Origin: Armatimonadota bacterium
GTDB taxonomy: Bacteria > Armatimonadota > Fimbriimonadia > Fimbriimonadales > Fimbriimonadaceae
Reading direction: 5' to 3'
DNA length: 64,000 nucleotides
Assembly: GCA_016223145.1 (NCBI GenBank)
Contig: JACRPN010000006.1
Location: 56,211-120,210, forward strand
Shown: in pieces, positions 26,757-35,941 of the stretch
How positions within the stretch are numbered: position 1 is the first letter of the stretch
Layout of the letters: every line of letters begins with the position of its first letter
Notes under the pieces: generated by a model
Database searches by the model: none
Seen by the model: the letters and a program-made list of their open reading frames with translations, nothing else
What the model was told of the DNA's origin: nothing
Translations under genes and position numbers: made by a program

Positions 26757-27518
26757 TCATCCCTTCTTGCCAGGGACGATCTTGATCATCTCAACGGTGT
26801 AAATGATCACTTGGTTCGGCGGTAGGAATTGAGTCCCAGCCGAGCCTTGGCACAGGCGGGGTGGAAGGCGCAAGATACGCTTGCCGCCGACCTTCATCCC
26901 CTTGAGGCCCTCGTCGATGCCCGAGATGGCGTCGCCAATGCCCAAAGTAAAGGTCACCGTCTTTCCGCGTTTGTAGGAGGAGTCAATCAGCTTCTTGTTG
27001 ACCAGGCGGCCCTCGTAATGGACCGTCACCACGTCCTTGGCCTGAGCGGCGCGGCCCGTGCCCACTTTGACGTCGTTCGCGTCGTAGACGACGTCCTCGC
27101 CCACCTTCACGATGTCGAGAAGCGTGATCTCAAAGAAGAGGTCGCTATTCGCGGGAATCTTCTCGTTCGCCTGAGCGCCATATCCCAGCGCCGACGGCAC
27201 CTTCAGCGTGCGCTTGCCGCCGACCTTCATCCCCTTGAGGCCGACATCCCAACCTTTGATGACCTTTCCCGCGCCCAGCACAACGGCGAGCGGGGTGGCG
27301 GCCATCGCGTCGTTCCGGTCAAAGATCGTGCCGTTCAGCAGCTTGCCGACGTAGGTCACATAAAGAGTGTCGCCGTCCTCAGCAGGCCTGCCTTTTCCAA
27401 CGGTCTGGTCGATGATCTCCAGCTTTTGCAGCCCTCCGACCGCCTGGCCAAAAGCGCCGGATACCAATCCGAGCATCACAAAAGCAAGCCCAACGGGCCT
27501 CGCAAGGAATCGAATCAT
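26757..27518 (-). CDS. Exported tandem FKBP-type peptidyl-prolyl isomerase
   Basis: 253 residues: a signal peptide (FLARPVGLAFVMLGLVSGAF) and two FKBP domains. The first, about 36-135, has GDTLYVTYVGKLLNGTIFD and GLKGMKVGGKRTLKVPSALG; the second, about 150-245, has VTVHYEGRLVNKKLIDSS and GLKGMKVGGKRILRLPP. The second is less canonical near its active site. It probably speeds proline isomerisation in folding envelope proteins. Confidence 0.9.
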   Translation of the reverse strand: MIRFLARPVGLAFVMLGLVSGAFGQAVGGLQKLEIIDQTVGKGRPAEDGDTLYVTYVGKLLNGTIFDRNDAMAATPLAVVLGAGKVIKGWDVGLKGMKVGGKRTLKVPSALGYGAQANEKIPANSDLFFEITLLDIVKVGEDVVYDANDVKVGTGRAAQAKDVVTVHYEGRLVNKKLIDSSYKRGKTVTFTLGIGDAISGIDEGLKGMKVGGKRILRLPPRLCQGSAGTQFLPPNQVIIYTVEMIKIVPGKKG

Positions 27519-27561
27519 GAGTGGTACTTTACCTCTTCAGGGTCTGATGAGAACGGTGTAG

Positions 27562-27580
27562 CCCGGGCGTCTCGCCTGGG
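27562..27580. repeat. Palindromic mini-repeat (CCCGGGCG-TCT-CGCCTGGG)
   Basis: An 8-bp stem (one G-T) with a TCT loop; with the flanking GTAG it copies the unit found inside the GH15 gene at 16781-16799 in the other orientation. Confidence 0.75.
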
Positions 27581-27768
27581 TGGATTAGGTTCAGTGATGA
27601 TAGTTTCCGGGCACATGTACAGCATTTCTCGACGGTCCCCTTCAAGTTACAGACGCTCCTGCATCAGGGCAGGTGCGTCCTCATCAGTGGGACTCCGCCA
27701 CGCTTCCAACGGCAAAGGGCGGGTGGGGAGTTCCCAGATAATGGTCGGCGGTACACTCGGCTCCCCGC

Positions 27769-28251
27769 ATGGGAAAGAAGAGCCAAACCAAAGAGGAGCC
27801 ACGAACGCCCCGGACCATCGAGAACCGGAGGGCGCGGCACGACTACGACTTCCTGGAGACCCACGAAGCCGGAATCGTGCTCGAAGGGGCGGAGGTCAAG
27901 AGCCTCTGGCTTGGCAGGGTGAACCTGACGGACGCTTTCTGCAAGATCGAGGGCGACGAGCTCTGGATCGTGTCGCTCGACATCGAGCCCTATGAGCATG
28001 CAACCCGATTCCAGCCGGAGCGGCGGAGAACGCGCAAGCTCCTCATGCACCGAAAGGAAATCGACCTGCTGCACCGCAAGGTGCGCGAGAAGGGGCTGAC
28101 GTTGCTGCCTTCGCGGCTTTACTTCAAGAACGGCAGGGTCAAGGTTCAGGTGGCGCTCGCGAGGGGGCGCAGGGAGTATGACAAGCGCCAGCAGATCGCC
28201 GAAAAGGAGAAGCGGCTGGAAATCGAGCGGATGCGCTCTGAGCGGCGCTGA
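27769..28251 (+). CDS. smpB: SsrA-binding protein SmpB
   Basis: 160 residues: ENRRARHDYDFLETHEAGIV, GAEVKSLWLGRVNLTDAF, the oligonucleotide-binding barrel, LLMHRKEIDLL and KGLTLLPSRLYFKNGRVKV, and the basic tail REYDKRQQIAEKEKRLE. These are diagnostic for SmpB, which carries tmRNA to stalled ribosomes. The usual length and all motifs are intact. No tmRNA gene is seen nearby. Confidence 0.97.
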   Translation: MGKKSQTKEEPRTPRTIENRRARHDYDFLETHEAGIVLEGAEVKSLWLGRVNLTDAFCKIEGDELWIVSLDIEPYEHATRFQPERRRTRKLLMHRKEIDLLHRKVREKGLTLLPSRLYFKNGRVKVQVALARGRREYDKRQQIAEKEKRLEIERMRSERR

Positions 28252-28308
28252 CCGGTTCAGTTTGGGCTTGATACTGCCGATAACCTGAAGAAGGACGGTT
28301 GTTGGACC

Positions 28309-28914
28309 ATGCAATTCCCGAATTCAGCCCTTGAGCGTGCCGCGATCACCGTAGTCGTCAACCTGGAGGGCGCACCACGCAGCCTGAGGGCCACCTATGC
28401 GTCGTCAGAGCCTTTCACCGTCGAAACCGAAAACACCTGGGCCAGGTCGCTCGCGCCTGAGACGAAATTGCTCTTTGTGGTGCAGTCGGGAACCGAGATC
28501 ATCAAGGGCACGGGGCGCGTGATCGACAACGTCGAATCCGGACAGCGGTGGCGAATCGCCGTCGAGAACGTCCTCTGGGAGTCTGTGGATCGCCGGAGGC
28601 ATTCGCGAAAGGCCGTTCACCTTCCCGTCGAGTACCGTGTGGTGGAGGAGGATCCTTCAGGCACGCGCTTGGAGCGGGGGTCCGCGATGACGATGGATCT
28701 GAGCGTCAGCGGCGCCTGCCTAAAAGCCGAAAAGCTGCCCAACGACGGTTTTCTGGTCGATGTCAGCCTTTCGCTGAACGGCTTTGATGCGACCCGCGCG
28801 CTAGGCGTCGTGGTCTGGGTCCGGCCGATCGCAGGCGAGTTTGGGATAGAGTTCCTCGACTACTTCGCGGACGCGAAGAAAGTTCTGGGTGAGTTCGTCG
28901 AAGCGGCAGCGTAG
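28309..28914 (+). CDS. PilZ-domain (c-di-GMP-binding) protein
   Basis: 201 residues. An N-terminal YcgR-like beta domain (about 10-90) is followed by PilZ with the arginine motif RRRHSRKAVHLPVEYR (about 94-109) and DLSVSGACLKA (the D/N-x-S-x-x-G motif, about 130). All c-di-GMP contact residues seem present. It may link the second messenger to the pilus/secretion machinery of the region or to motility; that link is inference. Confidence 0.88.
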   Translation: MQFPNSALERAAITVVVNLEGAPRSLRATYASSEPFTVETENTWARSLAPETKLLFVVQSGTEIIKGTGRVIDNVESGQRWRIAVENVLWESVDRRRHSRKAVHLPVEYRVVEEDPSGTRLERGSAMTMDLSVSGACLKAEKLPNDGFLVDVSLSLNGFDATRALGVVVWVRPIAGEFGIEFLDYFADAKKVLGEFVEAAA

Positions 28915-28945
28915 TGCTGGAGCCTTAGTCAGGTCCTTTGGCTAA

Positions 28946-28964
28946 GGCAGACTGAGAGTCTGCC
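28946..28964. repeat. Palindromic mini-repeat (GGCAGACT-GAG-AGTCTGCC)
   Basis: 8-bp stem with a 3-base loop. Two further copies in the other orientation lie at 47506-47524 and 47572-47590. Confidence 0.8.
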
Positions 28965-28985
28965 CGTTGGAGCAGCGGGATTCAC

Positions 28986-29010
28986 GTGTCCCTCGGTCCC
29001 TTTGTCCCTA
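28986..29010. repeat. 8-bp tandem array (GTCCCTCG type)
   Basis: Three units of GTCCCTNNG abut the dapF stop. The same kind of array sits in frame inside the 985-residue gene at 63274-63306. Confidence 0.65.
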
Positions 29011-29802
29011 GCCCCAGCTTCCTACAAAGACGGTCTCGGCGGGTCCTGTCATGAGGACATGCCCTGATTCCAGATAAGTCACGGACCTTTCCGTGAGCCC
29101 GTTCAGGAACCCAGCGACGGCGCAGGCGCAAGCGCCCGTGCCGCAGGCGAGGGTGATCCCCGCGCCTCGCTCCCAGGTGCGTTGGATCAGGTGCGTTGAG
29201 CATACGACCTGGACGAAGTGAACGTTGGTGCGGTTGGGGAAGTCCGGGTGGCGCTCATAGAGGGGCCCCCAGGTTTCCAGTGGGACTGCGGCAACGTCTT
29301 CGACGAAGAAGACCAGATGGGGATTGCCCATGGAGACAGCCGTCCCCTCCATGCAAAGGCTTTGAACGACCGTTGGGACGGCGATGTAGGATGAGGACGG
29401 GTCGCCCAAGACCGGGATTTCGGCGCGCGAGAGCCTGGCGGGGCCCATGTCCACCCGAACCTGGCCGTCCGGCATCGTTTCGAGCGTGAGCGTGCCCGCG
29501 CCTGTTTCGACGTCCACCCGGTCCGCGTCCCAGAGGCCCTGTTTCTTCAGGAACTGCGAGAAGCAGCGGATTCCGTTGCCGCACATCTCGCTCTCGGAGC
29601 CGTCAGGGTTGAACATCCGCATCTCAAAAGGCGCCGAGGCGCCCTTGCGGGCCAGGATGAGTCCGTCCGAACCCACCCCGAACCTCCGATCGCAGATCTT
29701 GCGAGACAGCTCGGGGAGGGACGCGTCGTCAATCGGATGGCGAATCGCGTCGACCATCACGAAATCGTTTCCGATCCCGTGCATTTTGGTGAACGGTATC
29801 AC
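29008..29802 (-). CDS. dapF: Diaminopimelate epimerase
   Basis: 264 residues. It converts LL- to meso-diaminopimelate for lysine and peptidoglycan synthesis. Both catalytic cysteines are visible, in [11 protein letters not shown] (about residue 73) and [12 protein letters not shown] (about 216), plus the start [19 protein letters not shown]. The start is a GTG overlapping the hfq stop by 4 bases, so the two are coupled. An 8-bp repeat array lies at its end. Confidence 0.96.
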   Translation of the reverse strand: MIPFTKMHGIGNDFVMVDAIRHPIDDASLPELSRKICDRRFGVGSDGLILARKGASAPFEMRMFNPDGSESEMCGNGIRCFSQFLKKQGLWDADRVDVETGAGTLTLETMPDGQVRVDMGPARLSRAEIPVLGDPSSSYIAVPTVVQSLCMEGTAVSMGNPHLVFFVEDVAAVPLETWGPLYERHPDFPNRTNVHFVQVVCSTHLIQRTWERGAGITLACGTGACACAVAGFLNGLTERSVTYLESGHVLMTGPAETVFVGSWG

Positions 29803-30065
29803 TCTTCTTCAGGTGCCGGCGCGCCGCCTTCATCGCCGTGCGGCCGGTAAGTGGAAATCTGCTTCGATGGGACGATGCTGGCAACGGCATGCTTATAGAC
29901 GAGCTGCGTGGGCTTGCCCGGGGAGTCCAAAAGAACCGTAAAGGCGTCGAAACCGCGCACGTGGCCTCTGAGCTGCACGCTGTTCGTGAGATAAAAGGTG
30001 ACCCCGATGCCCTCTTTACGCACCTGGTTTAGAAACATGTCCTGGAGATTAATAGACTTCGCCAT
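29799..30065 (-). CDS. hfq: RNA chaperone Hfq
   Basis: 88 residues: Sm1 region with [38 protein letters not shown], and Sm2 with [12 protein letters not shown], close to the canonical KHAISTIVP. A Pro/Glu-rich acidic tail follows. Hfq helps small RNAs pair with mRNAs. It starts 15 bases after miaA, in the frequent miaA-hfq order, and overlaps dapF by 4 bases. Confidence 0.96.
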   Translation of the reverse strand: MAKSINLQDMFLNQVRKEGIGVTFYLTNSVQLRGHVRGFDAFTVLLDSPGKPTQLVYKHAVASIVPSKQISTYRPHGDEGGAPAPEEE

Positions 30066-30080
30066 TGAGAACCCTCAACT

Positions 30081-30986
30081 TCAATTCAATCGTTCCAAAG
30101 CAAACCCAAAGGCCTCTTCGGTATTCCCGAATCCCGCATATCGCTCGACTTTCGGTTCTTTTCGCAGCCACGTTCTCTGACGCTTCGCATACTGCGCCGT
30201 CTCGTTTACGACGAGTTCGACCGTTTCACCGAGCGAAAGCTCGCCATCGCAATGACGCCATAGGGCGGCATAGCCGATAGCCCGCATCGCCGGATCGCTT
30301 CGGCTGACCCCCTGCTTGCGCAGGCGCTCTGCCTCGGCAACCCATCCATTTTGCATCATTCTTTCCGCTCGTGCAACAATCCTTTTCCGCAATAGGTCCA
30401 CATCTGGATCGAGGCCTACCTTTTGAATCTGAAAAGGCGGCAAAGTGAACCTAATCGGGGGGGTTGAGTCGAACAGCTTTTCGAGCGCCCGGGTTACGCG
30501 GGCTGGATTCTGAAGGTCCGCTTTGGCCGCAGCTTCAGGACTCCATTGCCGAAGCTCCTGCGCGAGCGCCTCCAGGCCCTCCGATTCGAGGCGCGAGCGA
30601 AGTCGGGCGCGGAGTTCGGGATCGGGCTGGCCGTGGAGCTCGCCGTACTCTTCCAGCAGCGCGCGGACGTAGTAAGCAGTTCCGCCCACAAGGACGACGT
30701 TTCGGCCCCGGGCATAGAGCGGTTCGAGGAGGCTGACGGCCCTTTGGACAAAGTCGCCCACTCCAAACGGCTCGGCGGGATCCAGGATGTCGATCAGCTC
30801 GTAACGCTCGGTGTTCAAGGGTTTTGCCGTCCCAACGTCGAAGCCGCGATAGACCTGAAACGCATCGGCGCTGATGAGTTGGGCTTGGAGCCTATCGGCG
30901 AGGCGCTCAGCGAGCTCCGTCTTGCCGGCTGCCGTCGGGCCGAGGACGGCCACCAATCGGGGCCGATCTGGAGGGGGAAGACTCAC
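30081..30986 (-). CDS. miaA: tRNA dimethylallyltransferase MiaA
   Basis: About 301 residues from a GTG at 30986 that overlaps the previous stop by 4 bases; an ORF start at 31031 would add an unlikely basic leader. The P-loop GPTAAGKTELAERLA, SADAFQVYRGFDVGTAKP, a GGTAYYVRALL motif and the C-terminal ETAQYAKRQRTWLRKE fit MiaA, which adds the isopentenyl group to A37 of tRNAs reading U-starting codons. Confidence 0.95.
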   Translation of the reverse strand: MSLPPPDRPRLVAVLGPTAAGKTELAERLADRLQAQLISADAFQVYRGFDVGTAKPLNTERYELIDILDPAEPFGVGDFVQRAVSLLEPLYARGRNVVLVGGTAYYVRALLEEYGELHGQPDPELRARLRSRLESEGLEALAQELRQWSPEAAAKADLQNPARVTRALEKLFDSTPPIRFTLPPFQIQKVGLDPDVDLLRKRIVARAERMMQNGWVAEAERLRKQGVSRSDPAMRAIGYAALWRHCDGELSLGETVELVVNETAQYAKRQRTWLRKEPKVERYAGFGNTEEAFGFALERLN

Positions 30987-31372
30987 TTGATCTCTTTGAC
31001 GCCGAACTTCTTGCCCTCTTTGGCCGAGCAATCGATCTCGTTCTTGAAGACGTTGTCGCCGACCTTGTTCTCGGCCCGGAAGAGTCCAGACACCTGGACT
31101 TTGGCGCCCTCTTTCGGGGTGGGCTCAAGGGTTCCACGCCCATACACGCTCAGCTCTTTGTCGCCGTCTTTCAGCTTGAGCGTGTAGTACTTGTTGCCGA
31201 TCTTGGAGGTCCGCTGCTTGAAGTCCTTGACGGTGCCATTGACCTCGACCTCCTTGCTGTCGAACTTCTTGGGGTCCTTGAGGATGTCCGCGACCGTTGC
31301 CTTCTCGGCCGCAAGGGCCAGCGCGGGCAGAGCGAGGACGAGGAGCAGACGAAAGAGGTGGGTTCGACGCAT
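30983..31372 (-). CDS. Exported small OB-fold-like protein
   Basis: 129 residues starting at an ATG (31372); a TTG two codons upstream would overlap the apt stop. Signal peptide MRRTHLFRLLLVLALPALALA. The rest (about 100 residues) has the beta-rich pattern VEVNGTVKDFKQRTSKIGNK and AKVQVSGLFRAE, typical of bacterial OB-fold domains in the envelope. Position in the apt-miaA-hfq-dapF chain suggests co-expression only. Confidence 0.7.
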   Translation of the reverse strand: MRRTHLFRLLLVLALPALALAAEKATVADILKDPKKFDSKEVEVNGTVKDFKQRTSKIGNKYYTLKLKDGDKELSVYGRGTLEPTPKEGAKVQVSGLFRAENKVGDNVFKNEIDCSAKEGKKFGVKEIK

Positions 31373-31374
31373 GG

Positions 31375-31896
31375 TCAATATTGTATCAGTGCGTTCACAT
31401 CGTAGCCAAGTAGGTTGGATCGGCCTTTCAAGAACGTCAGCTCCACCATGAAGCCAAAGCCGCAGACGGAGCCGTTCAGGCGCTCGACGAGCCTCGCGAC
31501 GGCTGCTGCCGTGCCGCCGGTGGCGAGCAAGTCGTCGATCACGTACACGCGCTGTCCCGGGCTCACTGCGTCGGTGTGCATCTCAACCACGTTGGTGCCG
31601 TATTCTAGGGCGTACTCCTCAGAAATTCGGTCATAGGGCAGCTTGCCGAGTTTGCGGGCCATCGAGAACGGGATGCCAAGCGCCATCGCCACCGGCACTC
31701 CAAAGAGAAAGCCTCGGCTCTCCATGCCCACGATGATCTCGGCGCCCCTGGCTTTGGCGTCGTCTTTCAAGAGGTCTACGACCTCTTGCAGCGCCGCCGG
31801 ATTCTGGAGCACAGGGTGGACGTCCTTGAACAGGATCCCAGGTTTGGGAAAGTCGGGAACGTCCCGGATATACGATTCAGCGAGAAGCTTCGGCAT
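31375..31896 (-). CDS. apt: Adenine phosphoribosyltransferase
   Basis: 173 residues: IRDVPDFPKPGILFKDVHPV, the flexible loop ESRGFLFGVPVAMALG, and the PRPP loop VYVIDDLLATGGTAAA. It salvages adenine to AMP. Length and motifs are as usual. Confidence 0.95.
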   Translation of the reverse strand: MPKLLAESYIRDVPDFPKPGILFKDVHPVLQNPAALQEVVDLLKDDAKARGAEIIVGMESRGFLFGVPVAMALGIPFSMARKLGKLPYDRISEEYALEYGTNVVEMHTDAVSPGQRVYVIDDLLATGGTAAAVARLVERLNGSVCGFGFMVELTFLKGRSNLLGYDVNALIQY

Positions 31897-31923
31897 GCCG
31901 CAGGGAATATACCCGTGCAGTCG

Positions 31924-33948
31924 CTACCAGCTGCTCCCGCCTCCGCCTCCACCACCGCCTCCAACGCTGCCCCCTCCTCCTCCTCCACCACCACCGCCGA
32001 AGCTGCCGCCGCCAAAACTGCTTCCTCCACCGAAGCCGCCAAACAACGAAGAGCCGCCGCCAAAGCCGGACCCGCCATCCCCAAACCGGTCGCTCGAATA
32101 GACCGGTGGAGGCGGCGTCATCGCGACGATCATATGGCCGGACCACGAGGACACGCCATCCACGAGGGTCTCGGACCAACTGGAGGTCCAGGCCCCAGGT
32201 TGCACGTCGAACCAGGCTGGAGGATGAGCGCCCAGGCCCTCGAATGCCTGGGAAAGTGGGCGCACGAGGTTGAAGGCCACCGCGTAGGGCAGGAGCTGCT
32301 CGAAGAGGGCTTGAGCGGGCATCGACTCCACTGCGGTCCGGAGCAGAGGCGCCTCGGCTCTGGCGATGAATTCGTAGAGGCCGCGAATCTCCTGGTAGGC
32401 GGCCGCGCCCTTAGGGGTTCTTCCGTTAACCGTCGAGGCGATAACCACGGTTGCCAAGAGGCCCATGGCCAGGCCTGCCGCCATGGGCACAAAGAACCCC
32501 ATGCCGAGGCTCCCAAGCGCAACAGCCAGGCCGGAAACAAGGATCAAGCTGGTAAGAATGCTCCAAGCGGTGACTGTAGAAGCTACCTGCTCTGGCCTGA
32601 GGGAACAAAACCCCTCACTGACCGACCAACTGGAGAGTCCGTACTTGAGCGTCTCATAGGGCCAGGAGAAGGTCGACCGAAGAGACTCAGGCGTGAACGT
32701 GGGGCCATAAGGCGCCAGATTTCGGTGCAACGCAAGCTCGAATTCGGTCAGATTGACGCCACTTTCTTCCGGCAAGAGTGTGACTTCCACCTCGCCCCAG
32801 TTCTGCTGAGCGGCGCTACCAAGCTGGATGGTGGCGGCTCCCTTCTGGGCGAGGCTGACGATCCCAGCGACGACGTCGCGAGCATCCAGCGAGTTGTCGA
32901 TCACGAAGCCACACTCGCCAGGCCCGAAGCCCTCGGGCGGGCTGTAGCGCACGACCAACGGCGTGTTGGAGTTTGTGTTGTAGAAGGACCGGCACAAGAG
33001 CGCGATTAGCACTGGAAACAGGCCAACCCAGGCATAAATCCAGTCAAATCGGGTGGGCGCATAGGTGCCTGGATCGTTGTCCGGGGAAGAATTCGGGTAG
33101 CTAACGCCCTCGGAAGCGCGCTGACGCAGTTCATCCTGCCTAGCCTGCGCAAGGGGACCTTGCCAGGCGACGGAGCCTTTCGCGATCGCCAGGCCAACCG
33201 TTAGCGACTCTCCTCGCGTCAGGGTGCGCTTGACGTCCACCGTCGCCTTTCCTGCAGTTCCCTTGCCGTCAAGCTTGAGCGAAGCCGTCACGCCCGCCAG
33301 CTTCCCGATCGCCCTCTTTCTGGGCGCGGGGATCGTGATGCCCTGCGTCGAGCCCAGACGGCCAGCCAGGGCGCGGAACATGGGCGGCGTCTTGCCTTTG
33401 GCATTGGGGAAGGCCACCTCGACATGGGCCGCGGGAATCTGGGTGGGCCATTCGGTGGGCAGGACGTTCCAGTAGAGCTCGGTGCGCGCTTTCGATTTGG
33501 CGTCGCCGTCGAAGTCTGTGAGACCGTCGTACACCAGGTACTTGAGCGTGTAGCGGACCCTGCCTGTAAGGGTGACATAGGGATCACCGATCTTTAGGCT
33601 GAGCTTGTCGCCTTCGTCGCTCGCGCCCGCTTGCCCAGGCTGCCCTTCACCTGGGGTCCAGGCCTCTTTGGAGCCTGACGTCAGGCGGCGATAGCGGACG
33701 AATTGAAAGGCCACGTTGGCGTAGCGGTAGCGCCCGGCTCCGGCGAGATAGGCCGTCGGGACCCAGCGGATGATCCCATGCTTTGGCTCGGTGAACGTGA
33801 CGTCGATGACCTCGACGATTGAGAGCGATCTGTTGGGCTTGACGGTGACGTAAACGTCGAAACGGTTGGTCCTGAAACCGGCTTGTGCGCCGCAGAGGGA
33901 AGCGAGGAGAAAGACATAGATCGTGACCCAGAAGCGGGTTTTCATCAC
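31924..33948 (-). CDS. DUF2207 membrane protein with Gly-rich tail
   Basis: 674 residues: signal peptide (TRFWVTIYVFLLASLCGAQA), a large DUF2207 periplasmic domain (VDVYVTVKPNRSLSIVEVID, IIRWVPT) with YTLKYLVYDGLTDF, one membrane helix near 300-320, two more about 475-525 and a low-complexity Gly/Ser tail from about 630 ending GGGSSW. DUF2207 proteins often sit beside LemA, as here (overlap 4 bases). Function is unknown; linked to membrane stress in some literature, unproven here. Confidence 0.82.
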   Translation of the reverse strand: MMKTRFWVTIYVFLLASLCGAQAGFRTNRFDVYVTVKPNRSLSIVEVIDVTFTEPKHGIIRWVPTAYLAGAGRYRYANVAFQFVRYRRLTSGSKEAWTPGEGQPGQAGASDEGDKLSLKIGDPYVTLTGRVRYTLKYLVYDGLTDFDGDAKSKARTELYWNVLPTEWPTQIPAAHVEVAFPNAKGKTPPMFRALAGRLGSTQGITIPAPRKRAIGKLAGVTASLKLDGKGTAGKATVDVKRTLTRGESLTVGLAIAKGSVAWQGPLAQARQDELRQRASEGVSYPNSSPDNDPGTYAPTRFDWIYAWVGLFPVLIALLCRSFYNTNSNTPLVVRYSPPEGFGPGECGFVIDNSLDARDVVAGIVSLAQKGAATIQLGSAAQQNWGEVEVTLLPEESGVNLTEFELALHRNLAPYGPTFTPESLRSTFSWPYETLKYGLSSWSVSEGFCSLRPEQVASTVTAWSILTSLILVSGLAVALGSLGMGFFVPMAAGLAMGLLATVVIASTVNGRTPKGAAAYQEIRGLYEFIARAEAPLLRTAVESMPAQALFEQLLPYAVAFNLVRPLSQAFEGLGAHPPAWFDVQPGAWTSSWSETLVDGVSSWSGHMIVAMTPPPPVYSSDRFGDGGSGFGGGSSLFGGFGGGSSFGGGSFGGGGGGGGGGSVGGGGGGGGGSSW

Positions 33949-34520
33949 AGGTTGGCGTTCGGGACCTCGCGTTCCGAGGGGGTGTCCACCTCGAAGAATT
34001 CCGCCTGTTTGAAGGACCCGATCGAGGCCACGATGTTGCTTGGGAACGCTTCGATCTTCGTGTTGAAATCCCGGACGCAGGCGTTGTAGTACTGTCTGGC
34101 GCTCGCGATGACCCGTTCGGTCTCCGAGAGTTCCTTTTGCAGGTCCGAGAAGTTGGCGCTGGCCTTGAGTTCGGGGTAGTTCTCGGCGACGGCGAGCACT
34201 CGGAACAGGCTCTGGCCCAGGTGCTGCTCGGCTTCGGCGCGCTGGCCCAGGGAGGCGGTCGCCACCGCGGCGTGAGCCCTGGCCTCGGTAACCGCCATCA
34301 GCACCTTTTGTTCATGAGAGGCATAGGCTTTGACGGCTTCGACCAGATTGGGGATGAGCTCGGACCGCCGCTTCAGGTTGACGTCCACGTCCGACCAAGC
34401 CCCTTTGACGTGCTGCCTCAAAGAGACAAGCCCGTTATAGGCAGCGATCATCACCAGGAGCCCCAGCCCGGCCAAGACGGCAAGGACGATCAAGACGGGT
34501 CCGACTGCTTCTCCGTTCAT
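33945..34520 (-). CDS. LemA family membrane protein
   Basis: 191 residues from the ATG at 34520 (the frame reaches 34577). It has one N-terminal membrane helix (about 8-28, VLIVLAVLAGLGLLVMIAAY), then the LemA coiled-coil with SLRQHVKGAWSDVDVNLKRR, SELIPNLVEAVKAYASHE, and the C-terminal YYNACVRDFNTKIEAFPSNI. It overlaps the DUF2207 gene by 4 bases; that pairing is common in bacteria. The role is unknown. Confidence 0.9.
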   Translation of the reverse strand: MNGEAVGPVLIVLAVLAGLGLLVMIAAYNGLVSLRQHVKGAWSDVDVNLKRRSELIPNLVEAVKAYASHEQKVLMAVTEARAHAAVATASLGQRAEAEQHLGQSLFRVLAVAENYPELKASANFSDLQKELSETERVIASARQYYNACVRDFNTKIEAFPSNIVASIGSFKQAEFFEVDTPSEREVPNANL

Positions 34521-34525
34521 TGTCA

Positions 34526-35131
34526 CTATTCCTTCGTTGCCGGAGCCAAAAAGGATGCAACGGGCTGCAGAATCCACCGGACCCGGTCCAGAGATTCCAC
34601 GACTTGCGGGTCAAACTTGCTTCCGCTCTTCCGCTGAATGGCCTCGAACGCCAGGGTCCCGGGGTCGGCCGACGAGAGTTCTGCCTGTGCGAGAAACGCC
34701 TCGGCCACGGCCAGAATGCGCGCCCCGATCGGGATCTGCTCGCCCGCCAGGCCTTGAGGAAAGCCGGAGCCATCAAAGGCCTCGTGAGCGGCGAGCACCA
34801 TGGGGGCCGCGCGCTTTAGCCAGTCGTGCGATTCGAGCATGCGCACCGAGAACGAGGCTTGAAGCTTGAGATCCTCAAGTTCGAATTGCGTCAGGCCCGA
34901 CTTGCCGTGCAGGTCGTTCATCGACACCGATAGTTGGCCCGCGCCGTGGAGCAGGGAGGCGCAGCGCAGGTCGATAAGCTCGGCATCGCTCAGGCCAAGG
35001 TCTTCGCCGATGGCAACGGTGTAAAGAGCGATCTGCTCAGCTCGGAGCCCTTCACCTGGAAAGTGGTCCTCCAGCGCCTGGACGAACGCGCGCAAAGTGT
35101 CGTTTCTTTCGATGCGCTCGAGATCATCCAA
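34526..35131 (-). CDS. HD-GYP-like protein with altered catalytic residues
   Basis: 201 residues with HD-GYP layout (a c-di-GMP phosphodiesterase family): IDLRCASLLHGAGQLSVS where the family has HDIGK, and AHEAFDGSGFPQGLAGEQIP where it has HHERxDGxGYP. The HD dyad is HG and the HHE is AHE, so metal binding is probably lost; the later ARILAVAEAF keeps the fold pattern with Asp changed to Glu. It may be a sensor or scaffold. It overlaps the zinc-ribbon gene by 8 bases and precedes LemA. Confidence 0.75.
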   Translation of the reverse strand: MDDLERIERNDTLRAFVQALEDHFPGEGLRAEQIALYTVAIGEDLGLSDAELIDLRCASLLHGAGQLSVSMNDLHGKSGLTQFELEDLKLQASFSVRMLESHDWLKRAAPMVLAAHEAFDGSGFPQGLAGEQIPIGARILAVAEAFLAQAELSSADPGTLAFEAIQRKSGSKFDPQVVESLDRVRWILQPVASFLAPATKE

Positions 35132-35852
35132 GCGGGCGATACTCCGCTGCTGCCGAATGGATGCTGAGCTGGGCTTGCAAGAGCTCGGCCTTTTTGCGCG
35201 TGATGCCCGTTAGGAGCGTTACCGGCACCTCGTCGAGAAGTTGCTTAACCTGGTTTCGGTTCAAGGCGAGCATGTGCTGAAGCGCCGTGATCAACTCCTC
35301 TTTGTGCCCGGCATGGCTCACAAGGACCAGTTCGTAGAGGCGCTCGTCGTCGGTTACGGCGTAGGCCTTGGGGACGTGCCGGATCTCCTTGCCCTCATCC
35401 TCGCCGACCAGGGGGATTTCGTGGTCGCACTTCTCGCAGATCAGTACGTCATTCTTCTCAGAGTAGTAATTCAGCTCGTTGCAGTAGCCGCAGCGAACCT
35501 GGAACACGGGCAGCGGCTTTTCGTCCTTGATCGGGATGACCCGGTGGCACACGAAGCACTTGAAGTCGTCGTCGGGCGGCTCGACCAGCACGTTCTTAGC
35601 CGAGCAATAGGGGCAGGTGACGTGGTACCCGGTGACCTGCTTCATCTGCCACGAGGCATAGATCGAAAAGGCGATCAGCCCCAGCCCACCCAAGATCATC
35701 ACCCAGGCGATACCCGTCAGCATGCCGCCGTATTCGTAGCGCTGGTAGTTCCGGAATAGAAACCCAATCGCGGCCGCGACGACGCCAAGCACACTGAAGC
35801 CGACGGCTTTTTCGCCGATGATCTCGATAACATCCGACTTGCGCAACGGCAT
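35124..35852 (-). CDS. Two-helix membrane protein with zinc ribbons
   Basis: 242 residues: two N-terminal membrane helices (about 15-34 and 44-65), then three zinc-ribbon-like modules with CPYCSAKN, CFVCHR, CGYCNELNYYSEKND and CEKCDHE. The C-terminal ~80 residues are helical (HKEELITALQHMLALNRNQV), perhaps related to ribosomal-protein-L7/L12-like folds (MLALNRNQVKQLLDEVPVTL). The function is unknown. The gene overlaps the HD-GYP-like gene. Confidence 0.65.
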   Translation of the reverse strand: MPLRKSDVIEIIGEKAVGFSVLGVVAAAIGFLFRNYQRYEYGGMLTGIAWVMILGGLGLIAFSIYASWQMKQVTGYHVTCPYCSAKNVLVEPPDDDFKCFVCHRVIPIKDEKPLPVFQVRCGYCNELNYYSEKNDVLICEKCDHEIPLVGEDEGKEIRHVPKAYAVTDDERLYELVLVSHAGHKEELITALQHMLALNRNQVKQLLDEVPVTLLTGITRKKAELLQAQLSIHSAAAEYRPLG

Positions 35853-35941
35853 GGCTTGAATCTACCCCCCAGGAATCCTTGCGGGGAAGTATATCCGCAG
35901 GGAGCCGTGCCGACGTTGCCTGTCCGGGCCTTTAGGAACGC

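Noticed and set aside
27519..27768. tmRNA gene near smpB
   Set aside because: No tRNA-like ends or tag frame are seen; the spacer holds only a palindromic repeat.
30987..31031. N-terminal extension of MiaA
   Set aside because: The GTG at 30986 overlaps the previous stop by 4 bases, and the extra residues are not family-like.
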